This document shows positions 11,535 to 22,300 of a DNA stretch of 64,000 bases, piece after piece. Under the pieces are notes generated by a model, which was given only the letters and a program-made list of their open reading frames with translations, was not told the origin of the DNA and did not search any database. The DNA comes from Staphylotrichum longicolle (lineage: Eukaryota > Ascomycota > Sordariomycetes > Sordariales > Chaetomiaceae): positions 806,001 to 870,000 of the forward strand of contig JAHCVI010000001.1 of NCBI GenBank assembly GCA_019096155.1. Reading direction: 5' to 3'. A program made the position numbers and the translations under genes. Each line of letters begins with the position of its first letter. The first letter of the stretch is position 1.

Positions 11535-13149
11535 ATGCTCTATACGGCCCACGCAGACTCCCTCTACCACCCCCCTTCGCAGGTCGACCCCCTCGGCTTC
11601 GGCAAGGTCGCCGTCGTCACGGGTTGTGCGTCGGGCATCGGGCTCGCCGTCACACAGCTCTTGCTGGCTCACGTATGCAGATTCCCTTCCTCCCTCCCTC
11701 CCCCTTTTGTTTTGTGTGTGTTCAGCGATTACATTGTTGTCGCCCCTCTTTACATCCCCGCCAACCATCCTCTCCTTTGATGTCCCACACATTTTCTACT
11801 CAACATTTTCTTCGAACCATGCTCGTCTACGCCCAAAGAGGGGGTAGGTGAGCGAGTGAAGAGAGTTTTGAACATTAAAATGTGTTTCAGTCTGTCGTTT
11901 CCCATAGTCGTCATCTGTTGTTGCTGTTGTTATTGCTGCTGCTGCTGCTGCTGCTGTTGCTGTTGCTGTTGTTGTTGCTGTTGTTGTGGTCTGTTGACAT
12001 GCCCCCCTTCCGCGATGGGGATCGATGATGTAGCAATTCCAAGTCTGCGGCCTCGACGTGTCCGAGTTCGACTACAACCTCCTACGCCAGGCAGATCATG
12101 GGCGCTTTCATTTCCACCGCGGAGACCTGACGGAGAAGGGGGTGTGTGAGGAGGGGGTGAGGATCTGTCAGGCCGCTTTTGGGTACGTTGTCTTCTTCTC
12201 CCTCCTTTTTTTCTTCTTCTTCTTTTGGAGGATGCCCTGTCTCGGTTTGTGGGATCAAGTCCGCTTTTATCCCCAGGATAGCAGGTTTCTTTTTCCCTTT
12301 TCTTGATATCCAGTCCATAATCCCTGTACTGGAATTCTGCTTACCTGGTGTTACATCAACCAAAAGGGAGGATTTGTACTGACGATGGTTGTGTGGATAG
12401 AGACAGGGTTGACGTCCTGGTCAATGTCGCCGGCGTCATGGACAACTTCAGCAGCGCCGACGGCGTGAGCGACGAGGTCTGGGAGCGGGTCATGGCCGTC
12501 AACCTGACGGTGCCCGTCAAGATGATGCGCGCGGTGCTGCCGCACATGAAGGAGCGGCGGGACGGTGTCATCGTCAACGTCGCGAGCACCGCCGGGGCGA
12601 GCGGTGCAGTTGCGGGCGTGGCGTATACCGCGAGCAAGCACGGCTTGGTATGTTGTTCCCACTTCTTTCATGGGTTTTGTGACATATGTTCGAGGGATGG
12701 AGCAACCGGAGCTAAGACTAATGATGATCTGGGACAGATCGGAGCAACCAAAAACGTGGCCTGGCGCTTCCGCAACGACGGCATCCGCTGCAATGCCGTC
12801 CTGCCCGGCGCCATCGACTCGAGCATCGGCAAGACCATCGCCTCGGGCCACAACGGCCTCTGGGACTCGGAGGGATACGCTCAGGTTGAGTAAGGCCCCC
12901 CTCACCCTCCTTCACTTTACCATCCCTCCCTCACCCTTTCGTCCCCTACCAGACCGACCAGCCATTACTAACAGCCACGTCCCGCGTCCGTCTAGACCCG
13001 TCCACGCCCTGCAAGCCCAGCCCTCCGAAGCAGCGCCTACCATCACAGCCCTCGAAGTAGCCCGGACCATCATCTTTCTCATCAGCGACCAGGCGCGGAC
13101 CATCAATGGCGTGGGGCTGCCGGTGGACAAGGCGTGGGGGGTTGTGTGA
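11535..13149 (+). CDS. Short-chain dehydrogenase/reductase (classical SDR)
   Basis: Five exons: 11535-11672, 12034-12182, 12401-12647, 12738-12889 and 12996-13149; 279 aa, the usual SDR length. The Rossmann cofactor motif TGCASGIG is at ~29-36. An acidic residue after beta-2 (CGLDVSEFD) suggests NAD(H) preference. NVAG replaces the usual NNAG, and the catalytic set is Ser ~158 (VNVASTAG), Tyr ~171 and Lys ~175 (YTASK). Substrate is unknown; the closest familiar families are bacterial-type 3-ketoacyl/glucose dehydrogenase-like SDRs. Two introns are unusually long for this window (361 and 218 nt), and the first holds a TGC/TGT triplet repeat. Splice sites were fixed by frame: the exon 4 donor is GTAAGG at 12890, and the acceptor TCTAG at 12995 lies ~20 nt after a CTAAC. 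Confidence 0.88.
11916..11988 (+). repeat. TGC/TGT trinucleotide repeat in SDR intron 1
   Basis: About 70 bp of TGTTG/CTGCTG triplets with one pure (CTG) core, entirely intronic. Confidence 0.9.
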
Positions 13150-14087
13150 TTGCGTGTCGTCCTTCTCGTGTCGTCCTTCTCGTGTCGTCTCGTGTTGTCC
13201 GTCGAATTCTGTTTGTTTCGTATGTTTGGGCGAACGGTGGGTGCGGGAGTGCGTGGCTTGATACCTGACTCTGTGTTGTTCCTGGATCATGTACGGTGTG
13301 CCCGAGAATTTTTCTTTGGTGGTTCGTGTCCTGGTCGCCGTCCAGGGGAGGAGGTGACGGGGCTTTTGAATTCTCGTTTATTTTCGTTCTTTTGTTTTCT
13401 TCTTTGCACCTGCGGATGGTGTTGAGAAAGCAGCCAATTCTCGTCAAGACCCAAACACTTCACCGGTTACCTGTTTCATCCGGACTCAACATGTGCGGTG
13501 AGGTGTTCCCCTAGGCCCAGTTGTTTGTTTTTACACGACTTTGAATAGGTACAACTCAAGCTCCGTGTCGTATTTCAGTGTAACCCCTTGAATTTATCGT
13601 CAGTGTTCAGCCCCCCGTGCCAAGACAACCCTTCGCGAAGCGCCCTGTCCTCCACCATGACGTAGCACAGCCGGCGATAGATGCACTCCAACTCACCTTT
13701 GCGATGCGGGGGATCAACGACTCCGGCCGTAGTGTAGTTCAGGACACCAGTGGGCTGAGACATCAACCCTTCGAGTGTCAGCAAGCCGCGATATTTAGTT
13801 AGAGACCAAAGTGGTGGCATGATCCATATCCGCCCCTGGAGACCTGTGAGTCCTTCCCCATGCTGATCCTTCTTGATGGGCACTCTGCCAATAAATACAC
13901 GGGGGAATATTCATGGGTATCCTTAACGCCCGCCGCTGGTGCAATAAAAGCATGTCTCTTCCCATTCTGGTTCTGTGCTCATCTCGAAGAGCCCAAACGA
14001 CCCTTCATAGTCAGATGAACAGACGGCATGACGTTCGCATGATCCCTCAAAACAAACGATATGGGGCAGTGAATGCGTCGCTGCCTT
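13150..14087. other. Convergent 3' intergenic region
   Basis: Between the SDR (+) and the NRD1-like gene (-). Apart from the tandem repeat at its left end, I see nothing. A 102-codon minus-strand frame at 13575-13883 has no recognisable motif and is not called. Confidence 0.55.
13153..13203 (+). repeat. Tandem 14-bp repeat after the SDR stop codon
   Basis: Unit CGTGTCGTCCTTCT repeated about twice, followed by partial copies (CGTGTCGT, CGTGTTGTCC), directly 3' of the SDR gene, in its likely 3' UTR. Confidence 0.7.
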
Positions 14088-15705
14088 TTAGACCGCAATC
14101 CCGACCGCCGTGTTGGACTGGAAGGCCGACGCAATCTCATCTTGCTCATCATCGTCGATGTTCAGTAGATGAAAGCGATTGAACGCCGCCGCAGACTTCC
14201 TACGTGGAGCCGCCTCCTTTCTCAGCTTGGGGGCTGGTAGGGGGTATGGTTGAGCGCACTCGTCGACATCGTAGTTGAGCTTCTTGCCTTTGTACCTCCT
14301 GTTATACCGGTCAGTCTAGAGGCCAGCAACCAGCGACGGCTCACTTACAAGCGACTCAGCATGCACTGCCGCGCATAGATGGCATTGTGCACCGAGTTCA
14401 GGCTAATGTAGCAGTTGCCGCCAATGAACTCAATCTTGACCACCACTAGATTGTGGATATGGTCCAGGTCCTCGCGGACAACGTCCTCTGTATGCCTGTT
14501 GTCGTAGCCCTGGAGCACCAGGTTGCGACTTGCGCCCATTCCAATCTTGTTGGCGACGTGGCCCGGGAGAACAAACTGGCGGTCGCTCCACTTCACGTCG
14601 ACCTGCTCACCCATGTCAGCAACCATTGACAGCCATGCCCATCAGTTGATTATACCGACCCTCTTGTTCCTGATGTACAAATCATGCCGGCGAACATGGT
14701 CGTAGAACTTCTTGGCATCGGCCGAGTTGAGGAAAGAAACCGTCGCAGAGCGCTCGTGACCACGCAAGAAGACATCGAGGAGTAGCCCGCCACGGACGGC
14801 ACCCGTGATGTCGGCATGAGTTGTGCCGTCGGCGAGGTTCGAGAGCTGAAGTGTGCGAGCGCAGTTCCGCTCAAACTGCGGACGCGGCTGACCCTGAGGT
14901 TTGACGTAGTTGGCACTACGAGGGCTCTCGATAGGCGAGTCGATCTCGCTCGCGGCAGTCTCGTCATCTTCGTCCTCATCCAAATCTCCCTCGGCCCATG
15001 TGGAGCGTTCGTCACATCGACCGTACGGGTTGTTGTGCGACAGTTCTTTCTGCTGGCCGTGGGTGCCGGCCTCGGGCTGTGTCGATGAGTACAGACGGGC
15101 ACCCCCATCCTCATTGGGATCCGCCTTCGGGGCACTGCTCGCCTTGGTCCCAGCCTGGATAGACTCATCGTCTTGGCCGAGGAGCTGCCAAGTGTTAACT
15201 GGACCATCCAAGAAGCGAGGACGTTGGGGGCCATACATCCACCGTTTCCTCTCCTACACCCCCGCGAAGAAGGTTCCGTCTCAGGTTCGCTGATGCCTGT
15301 CAACCACAACACTCCATATCCGAGATCAGCGGAAGTGGCCATACCATATTGTTTGGCGATCAACATGAGCTTGTCATATTCGGCCCGCGAAATGACCACA
15401 GAAGCAAGGTGCCCATTTGCCTTGGGCAATTCTGCATTCTGATGGCGGTCAGGACTCCGGGCTCTGGGCCTTTGAGAAGTATCAGTTGTGTTTTGGACTT
15501 ACAAGTTGAGCCCTGTGTAGTGCGGTGGCGCAGGTCAGCGTTGGGAATCTCAGTAATTCGATGGCGGGACAACGCCCGATCGTCGGTGGCATGATAAGAC
15601 ATCAAGAGGATAGAGACATGGGCAGCATGTACGGAGGACCTACCTGCGCACGAGGGTATCAAAGTACTCGCGGTTGATAGTGACCGCGGTGCCGTTGGAC
15701 GACAT
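14088..15705 (-). CDS. NRD1/Msa2-like RNA-binding protein (RRM), seven exons
   Basis: Exons 15705-15644, 15512-15503, 15438-15345, 15289-15237, 15184-14660, 14602-14349 and 14298-14088; 402 aa. The frame is kept through all six introns (131, 64, 55, 52, 57 and 50 nt). The N-terminus MSSNGTAVTINREYFDTLVR and the motif ISRAEYDKLMLIAKQY match fungal 'negative regulator of differentiation 1' proteins. Two RRM-like units follow: RTLQLSNLADGTTHADI ... ERSATVSFLNSADAKKFYDHV, and SRNLVLQGYDNRHT ... LVVVKIEFIGGNCYISLNSV. Between them an acidic linker (DLDEDEDDE) precedes the first RRM. In fission yeast, Nrd1/Msa2 binds mRNAs to restrain sexual differentiation. This copy stops soon after the second unit (tail FHLLNIDDDEQDE), which seems shorter than the four-RRM form. 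Exon 2 is a 10-nt microexon with consensus sites on both sides. Confidence 0.8.
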
Positions 15706-18415
15706 GTTGCCCACCACGCAAAGAAGAAAAAAGGGTAGTTGAGAGAAGAGGAAGCACAGGTTGGAGGGGAAAGCCTCCGTTTGGCGAAGAGCTCGCCCAA
15801 AACGCGGCAGCTCCCAGAGATAATCGGTTGGGCCAGGAAGGTACCTCCTTCCTGGCCCTCGTCCACTTGGGATCGAGCTGCAAGTGACAGGGTCGCGCTA
15901 TCCAGCCTATCCCGGATCGCGATTGCGTTATCCGCGGTGCAGCGGCAGCCACTTGGAGGGCGTCTGGCGCGCTAAGCAGCAAGCAGGCACACGGACCAGC
16001 ACTTTAATTCGAGTGGAGCCTTCTGTGAAGATGCTATCTTGGCACCAAATCCGCCTCAGGCAGTCATCACGTCGCCCAATGCGTTCTATCAGTCACAGAT
16101 CGAAGGACCAGATGCTAAATTGACTCAGAACGATACTCAAAATTTGTTCTTGATGTCATCGTTCTCCTGTCTATCGCGGCTAGGCATCGACGCACCCCAC
16201 GGATTGACCCCTCGCAACCGATCCGAGAACAGAACCGTTGTTGTCAAACCGATTGTGCCATCTGATCTCGGGATGGCCAATTCTCGACGCCCACACCCAT
16301 CTGTAAGCTCCTCAGATAGACAACTCAGTTCAGGTGGCTTAATCGGCGGCCGCTGCGTGTGATCATCAACATGTCGAGGAAGAATTCTATTTTATGCCTG
16401 GATCCTAAAGAGACTCGGGATCGATAGAGACTCGGGAGCATGTGTTCAACCACGCTCTCTTTGACCGAGAAAGCCGTACGCACGGCCAGCACATGACTCT
16501 GCCGTCCTATCATTTCAACACCGAGCAAGGCAGACGGGCACTCTACTCTCCTTCACTTTGACCGAGTTCAACTGTATTCTGAGAGAGCGAAAAGCAATGA
16601 GGAAAGTAAAGATAAGTGAGAAGAAGTGAAAACATGTATCTGGGCAGAGGAAGCAATGAGTGTACAAAGCACCATATCACGATTGTATTCGTTGATTTGG
16701 AGTCCACCACTATTTGGACATATGGAGCTGCGTCAACCACGATCTCTATCATGACCAAGCCTGGCGTGGGGTGCCACAGCGGAATGGTGTGCTCAGGTGA
16801 CTGGATACTTGCGCTGCTAAAAGTGATGCCCGATTTCGCCATCAATTGTTTCCAAGTTATCGCATGGACCAAGGATCTGCGATGCATGATTGTCGCATTT
16901 TAAATCCATCAAGACTTGCCCCGCTTGACCCAATAGTTACCTTAATTATGGCTCACAACCAATACGACGGATGGGACGAGTCGGATAATAACCTGGAAGT
17001 CGAGAGAGCAGTACTTGTACACTGGAGAGGAAAGTTGGCACAGCAGCTCTCTTGAGTCGGAGCAGAGTAAGTTGAGTGTTTACGTGGCCCGGTCAACAAA
17101 TTGAACCTGGAGACCGGAATGCGGCCCAGAGAAGTCGAATGGCATGCTGCAACCACCTTGCACTTCGCAGCATAGGATATGGCGTGGCGTCGGTGGCACA
17201 TCGCTTTTCTGAGCCTCAGCCCTGCTTCTCAACCCAAGCAGAGATCCATTGAAACGGCGCTGCAGCGAGAGCAGCCTGAATGGAGGACGCGAGGGAGTTG
17301 CGGCAAAGGTTTCACTGCTGCGGACATCTCCACAGACCAGTCTCGTATCGCACACAAGCTCAGCTGTCGGCAGTGGCAGGAAAACAGTGGACAAGAGACA
17401 GGATTCGCATGAGATGTGTGTGCCCGAGACAGATCCCTTCAGCCAAAACCCGGTAACAGCACAACGGGAAGCAGACATTCGGCACTGGTGATCGCCCGGC
17501 AGTCGGGCCAAAGCAGGTGCAAACTCGCCCTGGATAAGTTCGTTCCTGTACCTGGCAGGAGATGTCAGCATTTAACTCTGTACTATGCATCTAGAAGTCA
17601 GCCTGCAGTTTCAAGTTTTTCCATTCTTTTGTTTTTTTTTTCGTGTCGTTGGACGCACCCCTAAAAATAATGCTGGTGTGACACATGCACAATGCGCTCC
17701 TCCCCATCAGCCACCCTCAAATACGAGTGCCGTGTTGGCTTGGGGATGGCCTGGTCCATTCGCAATTGGCAAGCTGGCGGGCCTGGGCAGCCGACCGGGT
17801 TCCTCCCAGCGCCACCCGCTTTGGACTCAGCCCGGTGCCTGCCGCGCCTGCTATTGGCCGGAACGCCCCGAGCGTCTCCATCAGTTGGCCAAGAACTGCC
17901 TGGATCCCTTCAAACAAATCTGACTTGCCTGTTGGAACGCCTGCATTCCAACCGTCTCCCGATCACTGCAGCATCCTGTTTCTCAGAGCCAAGTTTCCCC
18001 CTCGTCGACACAACTCGTTTCTTTAGCAACCACACACTCGTTTTTCCACCCGAACGACGCTCGCTTCGTCCGCTTCCTCGACCGCCAACCCCTTTACCTC
18101 CGTTTCGGGCTGGATTGAATACCCTCCGGTTCGTCCGGTGTTCCCATCGTCTCAAATTTCTCCACGCACCTTCGCGCGGGCCTGATTTTTGGTCGGCGGG
18201 CCAATAATAGGGGCTGCCCCAAAACGCCGTGACACGTCTCTGACCGGACTGTCCGTCCACCACTTGGTCACCACAGGCCAAATTCTCCGGCGTTGAACAA
18301 AGTTCTTTTTCTCGGATCGAATTTCGTTGGTTGTTGGGGGCATTGAAGTATTGGGACTTGGGTCCACGGCGCCGTCTCTTCATCGTCCCCGGAAACTTCC
18401 AACACATACACCATC
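15706..18415. other. 2.7 kb divergent intergenic region
   Basis: Lies between the divergent NRD1-like and DUF7137 genes. Several short frames exist but none has a domain, and codon use is unlike the flanking genes. The right part (about 17940-18415) is CT-rich, consistent with a promoter and leader for the DUF7137 gene. Confidence 0.55.
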
Positions 18416-19375
18416 ATGAAGGCTTCTCTCTCCGCAGGCCACCTTGCTGTGGCCTTGTTGTCCCTGTCTCCCGCGGTTTCCGCATTGGCATGGCCCAGAT
18501 GGCTCCCGGAGCTCGATTCCCTCGTTGTCCGGCAGGACGATTCGTCATCCCAAGGAGGTATGCATCTCTGACGTACCCTCCGGACCTTGCTTTCTGTGCT
18601 AACACTCGTGCGACCTCCAGAGTCTTCGTCTCCGACCGCGACACCGTCACCATCTAGCTCCCAAAAGAAGGGTGCCTCCTCAGACTCGTCAGATTCCTCG
18701 TCCACCTCGAGGGACCCCAACGAACCCCTCACAACCAACCTCAACACGGGCGGCGTCAAGCAAACAGGCACCGCGACCGGCACCGGCCGCCAGTCCGGCA
18801 ACGCCACCACGACCCGGAGCCCCAAAAAGACCGAGTTCGACCCGCAGGATCCCGCCGCGGGCGTGGTCATGGTGACGCCGGCCATCACGGCGGGCACGCA
18901 GCTCTACAAGATCGGCGACTACATCACGTGGGGGTGGAACTACACCAACCTGCAGGGCACGCCGACGGCGATCGACCTGTACGTCAAGTGCAGCGAGGTG
19001 GCGCAGCCGTGGACGCTCACGCAGAACATGTCGTACGCCGAGGTCGGCGCGTACACGTGGGACACCAACCAGTTCCAGAAGGACCATGCCACCGCCCCGC
19101 TGCTCACGGAGCAGTACACGCTCGTCATTGCCGATGCCGACGGCGGCATCAGCGCCACGCCTGAGCCGGGGTACCTCGCGCCGTATTCCGGCTTTCAGTT
19201 TGGGCTGTACACGAAGCAGGCTTACACGGACTCGGGCGACGGGTGGCAGTGCGCGTCGTGCAGCGGTGCCATGTCGGGGCTGGATAACCGCGCTGTCGGT
19301 GTGGCGGTGATGACGAGTGCCGCGACGGTGCTCGGCTTTACCTGGTTTGTCGCTGGCTTTGGAGCGTTGCTTTGA
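18416..19375 (+). CDS. DUF7137-type secreted/anchored glycoprotein
   Basis: Exons 18416-18557 and 18621-19375; 298 aa. An N-terminal signal peptide is clear (MKASLSAGHLAVALLSLSPA then VSALA, cleavage near residue 24). A Ser/Thr-rich disordered stretch with Lys-Lys pairs follows (about 48-105). The folded part (about 120-240) has VMVTPAITAGTQLYKIGDYITW, YVKCSEV, YAEVGAYTWDTNQ and TLVIADADGG, which is the beta-rich DUF7137 layout of ascomycete cell-surface proteins. The C-terminus ends in a hydrophobic segment (TSAATVLGFTWFVAGFGALL), so it is either a GPI-anchor signal or a single membrane helix. A CSGAM-D sequence upstream could be the omega-site region. The biochemical role is unknown. It converges on the CDK gene. 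Confidence 0.8.
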
Positions 19376-19810
19376 TTTTTTGAGTAAAGAGTGGGGTGGT
19401 GGTGGTGGCAGCGGATTATGTCTTGTAATGTGTTCTAAAGTCGGCCGCGATTGACAGCCGAGGGGGTTCTTCTGTTTGGTCTGGTTCGGCGTGGTCTGTC
19501 TGTTACCACTTAATAACGGAGTGTAAAGAGCGGGGGAGGGCGTTGGATTGAGTATTGCTTGCATTTTCCCACTTGGACTATCTCGCCTAGTCTTGGACTC
19601 AAAACAATGGGGAGGGGAGGACGCAGAAGGGGCACTTGGTTGCATGTATCTCTTTGTTATGACGTCTGCATATATATCAGGTAGCTTAAATGAAGCATCC
19701 CTTATGATAAAGCTTTTGTTTTTTGGCGTCGTTGCCTGCTCCGTGGTTGGAATGATACCCCACGAGGCTCAACCAGAAGACGATGAGCAAGTCGATGCCC
19801 TTCTCCACGC
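19376..19810. other. Convergent 3' intergenic region
   Basis: Expected 3' UTRs of the DUF7137 gene (+) and the CDK gene (-). No other feature seen. Confidence 0.6.
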
Positions 19811-21302
19811 CTACACCATCCGCAACGAAAACCCCCCTCCTCGCTCCTCCCTATCCCTCCCAGAGAATATCCCGCTGAAATCCACCGCCCCCAAGTCCGC
19901 CGCCTGCTGCCCCCTCGCCGGCGCGTTGGGCGTCTCCCGCCTCCGCCTCCGCTCCTGCCCGGCCTTGCTCGGAAACGTAGGGAACATGGCCTCCTGCTTG
20001 GGCTTGGGGTCCTGCCGGAAGTACTCGTGCGCGAGCATCTCCCGCGCCGTCGGCCGCCTGTCCGGGTCGAGCGCCAGCAGGCTGCCGAGCAGGCCCGCCC
20101 CGGCGGCGGTGAGCAGCGGGAACTTGGTGCGGATGACGGACCCGGCGAGGGCGGCGCTGTTGGACCCCGACGGCAGGCGCAGGCCGCGCGCGTTGGGCAG
20201 GCGCCGGAAGGCGGGCCAGGACTCGTCGGTCGGGATGCCGCACAGCTCGAAGATCTTGGTGAGCTCGTCGACCTCGTTGCGGCCCTGGAGGAGGGGCTCG
20301 CGGGTCAGCAGCTCGCCGAAGATGCAACCGACGCTCCACATGTCGATGGCGGCGCCGTAGCGGGTCGCGCCGAGGAGCAGCTCGGGCGCGCGGTACCAGA
20401 GGGTGACGACGAGCTGGGTGAGCTTGGGGGGCGGGTCGCCGACGTAGCGGGCCATGCCGAAGTCGGCGATCTTGAGCTGGCCTCGGTTGTTGAGGAGGAG
20501 GTTGGAGGTCTTGAGGTCGCGGTGCAGGATCCAGTTGTCGTGAAGGTAGGCGACGCCCAAGGCGAGCTGTTGGAGGAGCGTCTTGACTTCGGAAGCGAGG
20601 AAGGGTTCGGGCATGTCTTCGAGGATGGACTTGAGGTCGTGTTCGAGGAATTCAAGGACGAGGAAGATGCTGGAGGCGCAACTGATGTTAGCCGTGGCAG
20701 GTCTCACTTATAGGTGTGCCTGGGGGAGGGCCGTACTTTTCGATCTTGCTCGTGTCGTCGCCAACCACCACTTCCTGCAGCCGGACCACATTTCTGTGGG
20801 CGCAATCCTTCAGAATCTGGATCTCGCGTAGACCCGTGACTGGCAGCCCCCCGCGGTCCTTGGGGTCTATCTTGAGCCGTTTGAGCGCAACGACCTTTCC
20901 CGTCGCCGTCTCCTTGGCCCGCGAAACCCAGCCGTATGCGCCCTCCTCGATGTCGTTGAGCTTGTCGTAGTTTTCGACGCTGCGACACCTGCCAAATGCG
21001 CCGCCTTCAAAACGCAGCAGTTTGGGGGGGTTGCTGGCAGCATTGGGGCCTCCCGTGGCTTGCGCCGTCTCGCGCTCCGGTGATATCCTTCGTCGTTTCG
21101 CTGGCGGCCCATTTGCGCTGTCGCCCTCCTGTTGTGCCGCGGCGGAAGCAGCAGCAGCCTCCCGAGCTTGCCTCTCGGCCTCGAGCTTGCGCGCCTTTTC
21201 GGCCTTGAGCCGCTTCTTCTCTTCCTTCTCCTTCTTCAACTTCGCATCGAGTGCTGCGTCTGCCTCGTCGTCTGCCCAGCGGGACTTGGCCTTGCTTGCC
21301 AT
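19811..21302 (-). CDS. Cyclin-dependent kinase, CDK10/CDK11 (PITSLRE) type
   Basis: Exons 21302-20737 and 20681-19811, with a 55-nt intron; 478 aa. Residues 1-110 are a charged, coiled-coil-like Lys/Glu/Ala extension with a putative nuclear signal (PAKRRRISPE). The kinase domain starts about residue 112: EEGAYGWVSRA (glycine loop), VALKRLK (Lys ~141), HRDLKTSN (catalytic loop), DFG, TLWYRAPELLLG (P+1 loop) and DMWSVGCIFGELL. The cyclin-binding helix reads PVTGLREI, close to PITSLRE of CDK11 and PISSLRE of CDK10 and unlike PSTAIRE of CDK1. Such kinases act in transcription and splicing control in the nucleus. A basic tail follows the kinase fold. CDK10 versus CDK11 cannot be settled without a tree. 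Confidence 0.9.
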
Positions 21303-21661
21303 CGCATCGGTGGGAGCGAGAGAAGGATGAGATTATCGGACTGTACTAGCATGCGCGGGGAGCTTTCAGGGTTCGCAATACTGTCGCTGGTGGCCGTCTG
21401 AAGAAAACAATCGCGGCATCTTTGTCCTTTGGGGGAACTGTTGCTGGGGCAAGCTTCCCTGCTTTTATTTGGAGATTGCCTGGGTTGGTCAAAGCTTGAT
21501 GTGTTCACCCTAACCCGAGAAAGTGGTTGCTGCAAAGAGTCTCCGAACCAGGGACAGAAGGACCATATTCAACTTGAGAGGATTCGCAAAAAGCATTGCT
21601 GCATCCAAGTCCCATCCAGAAACTCAGAAGGGTACGAATGAAGGTCCGAAAAGCAAAAGAA
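21303..21661. other. Short intergenic region between the CDK gene and the tRNA
   Basis: CDK gene promoter and 3' flank of the minus-strand tRNA. Nothing else seen. Confidence 0.6.
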
Positions 21662-21760
21662 TGATCGACCCAGGGATCGAACCTGGCACCTTCTCGGTGG
21701 AATTATTCCAGTTAATTCACATTTGTGAACGAGACGTGATAACCACTACACCAGCCGACC
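21662..21760 (-). tRNA. tRNA-Val (anticodon CAC) with an intron
   Basis: Minus strand, 99 nt. The acceptor arms GGTCGGC and GTCGATC pair with two G-U pairs. The D arm contains TGTAGTGGTTATCA. The anticodon stem is TCTCG/CGAGA, with loop TTCACA before the intron. The T arm is CCAGG-TTCGATC-CCTGG, and the discriminator base is A. About 26 nt are inserted after anticodon position 37, the standard place for nuclear tRNA introns, leaving a 73-nt mature tRNA. The anticodon is CAC, reading GTG. The A and B box promoters are intact (TGTAGTGGTT region and GGTTCGATCCC). Confidence 0.93.
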
Positions 21761-22300
21761 TTCGATGGGAGAGGGGTTGAAAAGATGGGTTTATCATGGC
21801 TAGGATGACGGGCTTGGCGATAATGAAACCCACCCAATGCCCTTAATCACGAGATTATTCAGATGGTTCCAGATCTTGGCCTCCCCAGATGCGAGTGTGA
21901 CTTTGGTCCTGGGCAGAATAATCAACATTGACTTCCAACCCAACAATCCCGACTTTGCATTTTGTTCGTGACAGGCTCAGGCGGTCCGATGGAATTGGGA
22001 CCAAATGCAGTTGATGGAGGGGCATCCCAGACATGGCCCAATCGTCGACTGGGGACATGGGGTGAACGGACCATGCGCTAGCGAGAACACGGCACAGCCT
22101 CGCCAAGCATTGGATGCTGCTGGACCCAGCCAAGCCAGCCCAGGATGGAGAATGGGGGTTGCCCTCATCTTCAACTGCCCGCTTGGGACCTGCCTTTGCC
22201 CCTAAACATTCTTGCAGCTCGGGACAGTTGCTGCCGCCACCGACCTTTCTTTACCAACCCGCTTCTCTTATCGGTTTTTATTTTCTAGGTGTCCGATCCA
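21761..22300. other. Coronin upstream region
   Basis: Promoter and leader of coronin; no coding frame of note. Confidence 0.6.

Noticed and set aside
13575..13883. Minus-strand frame of 102 codons
   Set aside because: No recognisable motif, between two convergent genes where 3' UTRs are expected.
15237..15344. Apparent frameshift in the NRD1-like gene
   Set aside because: Two short introns (55 and 52 nt) with proper sites explain the frame changes and restore the family's sequence, so this is not a break.
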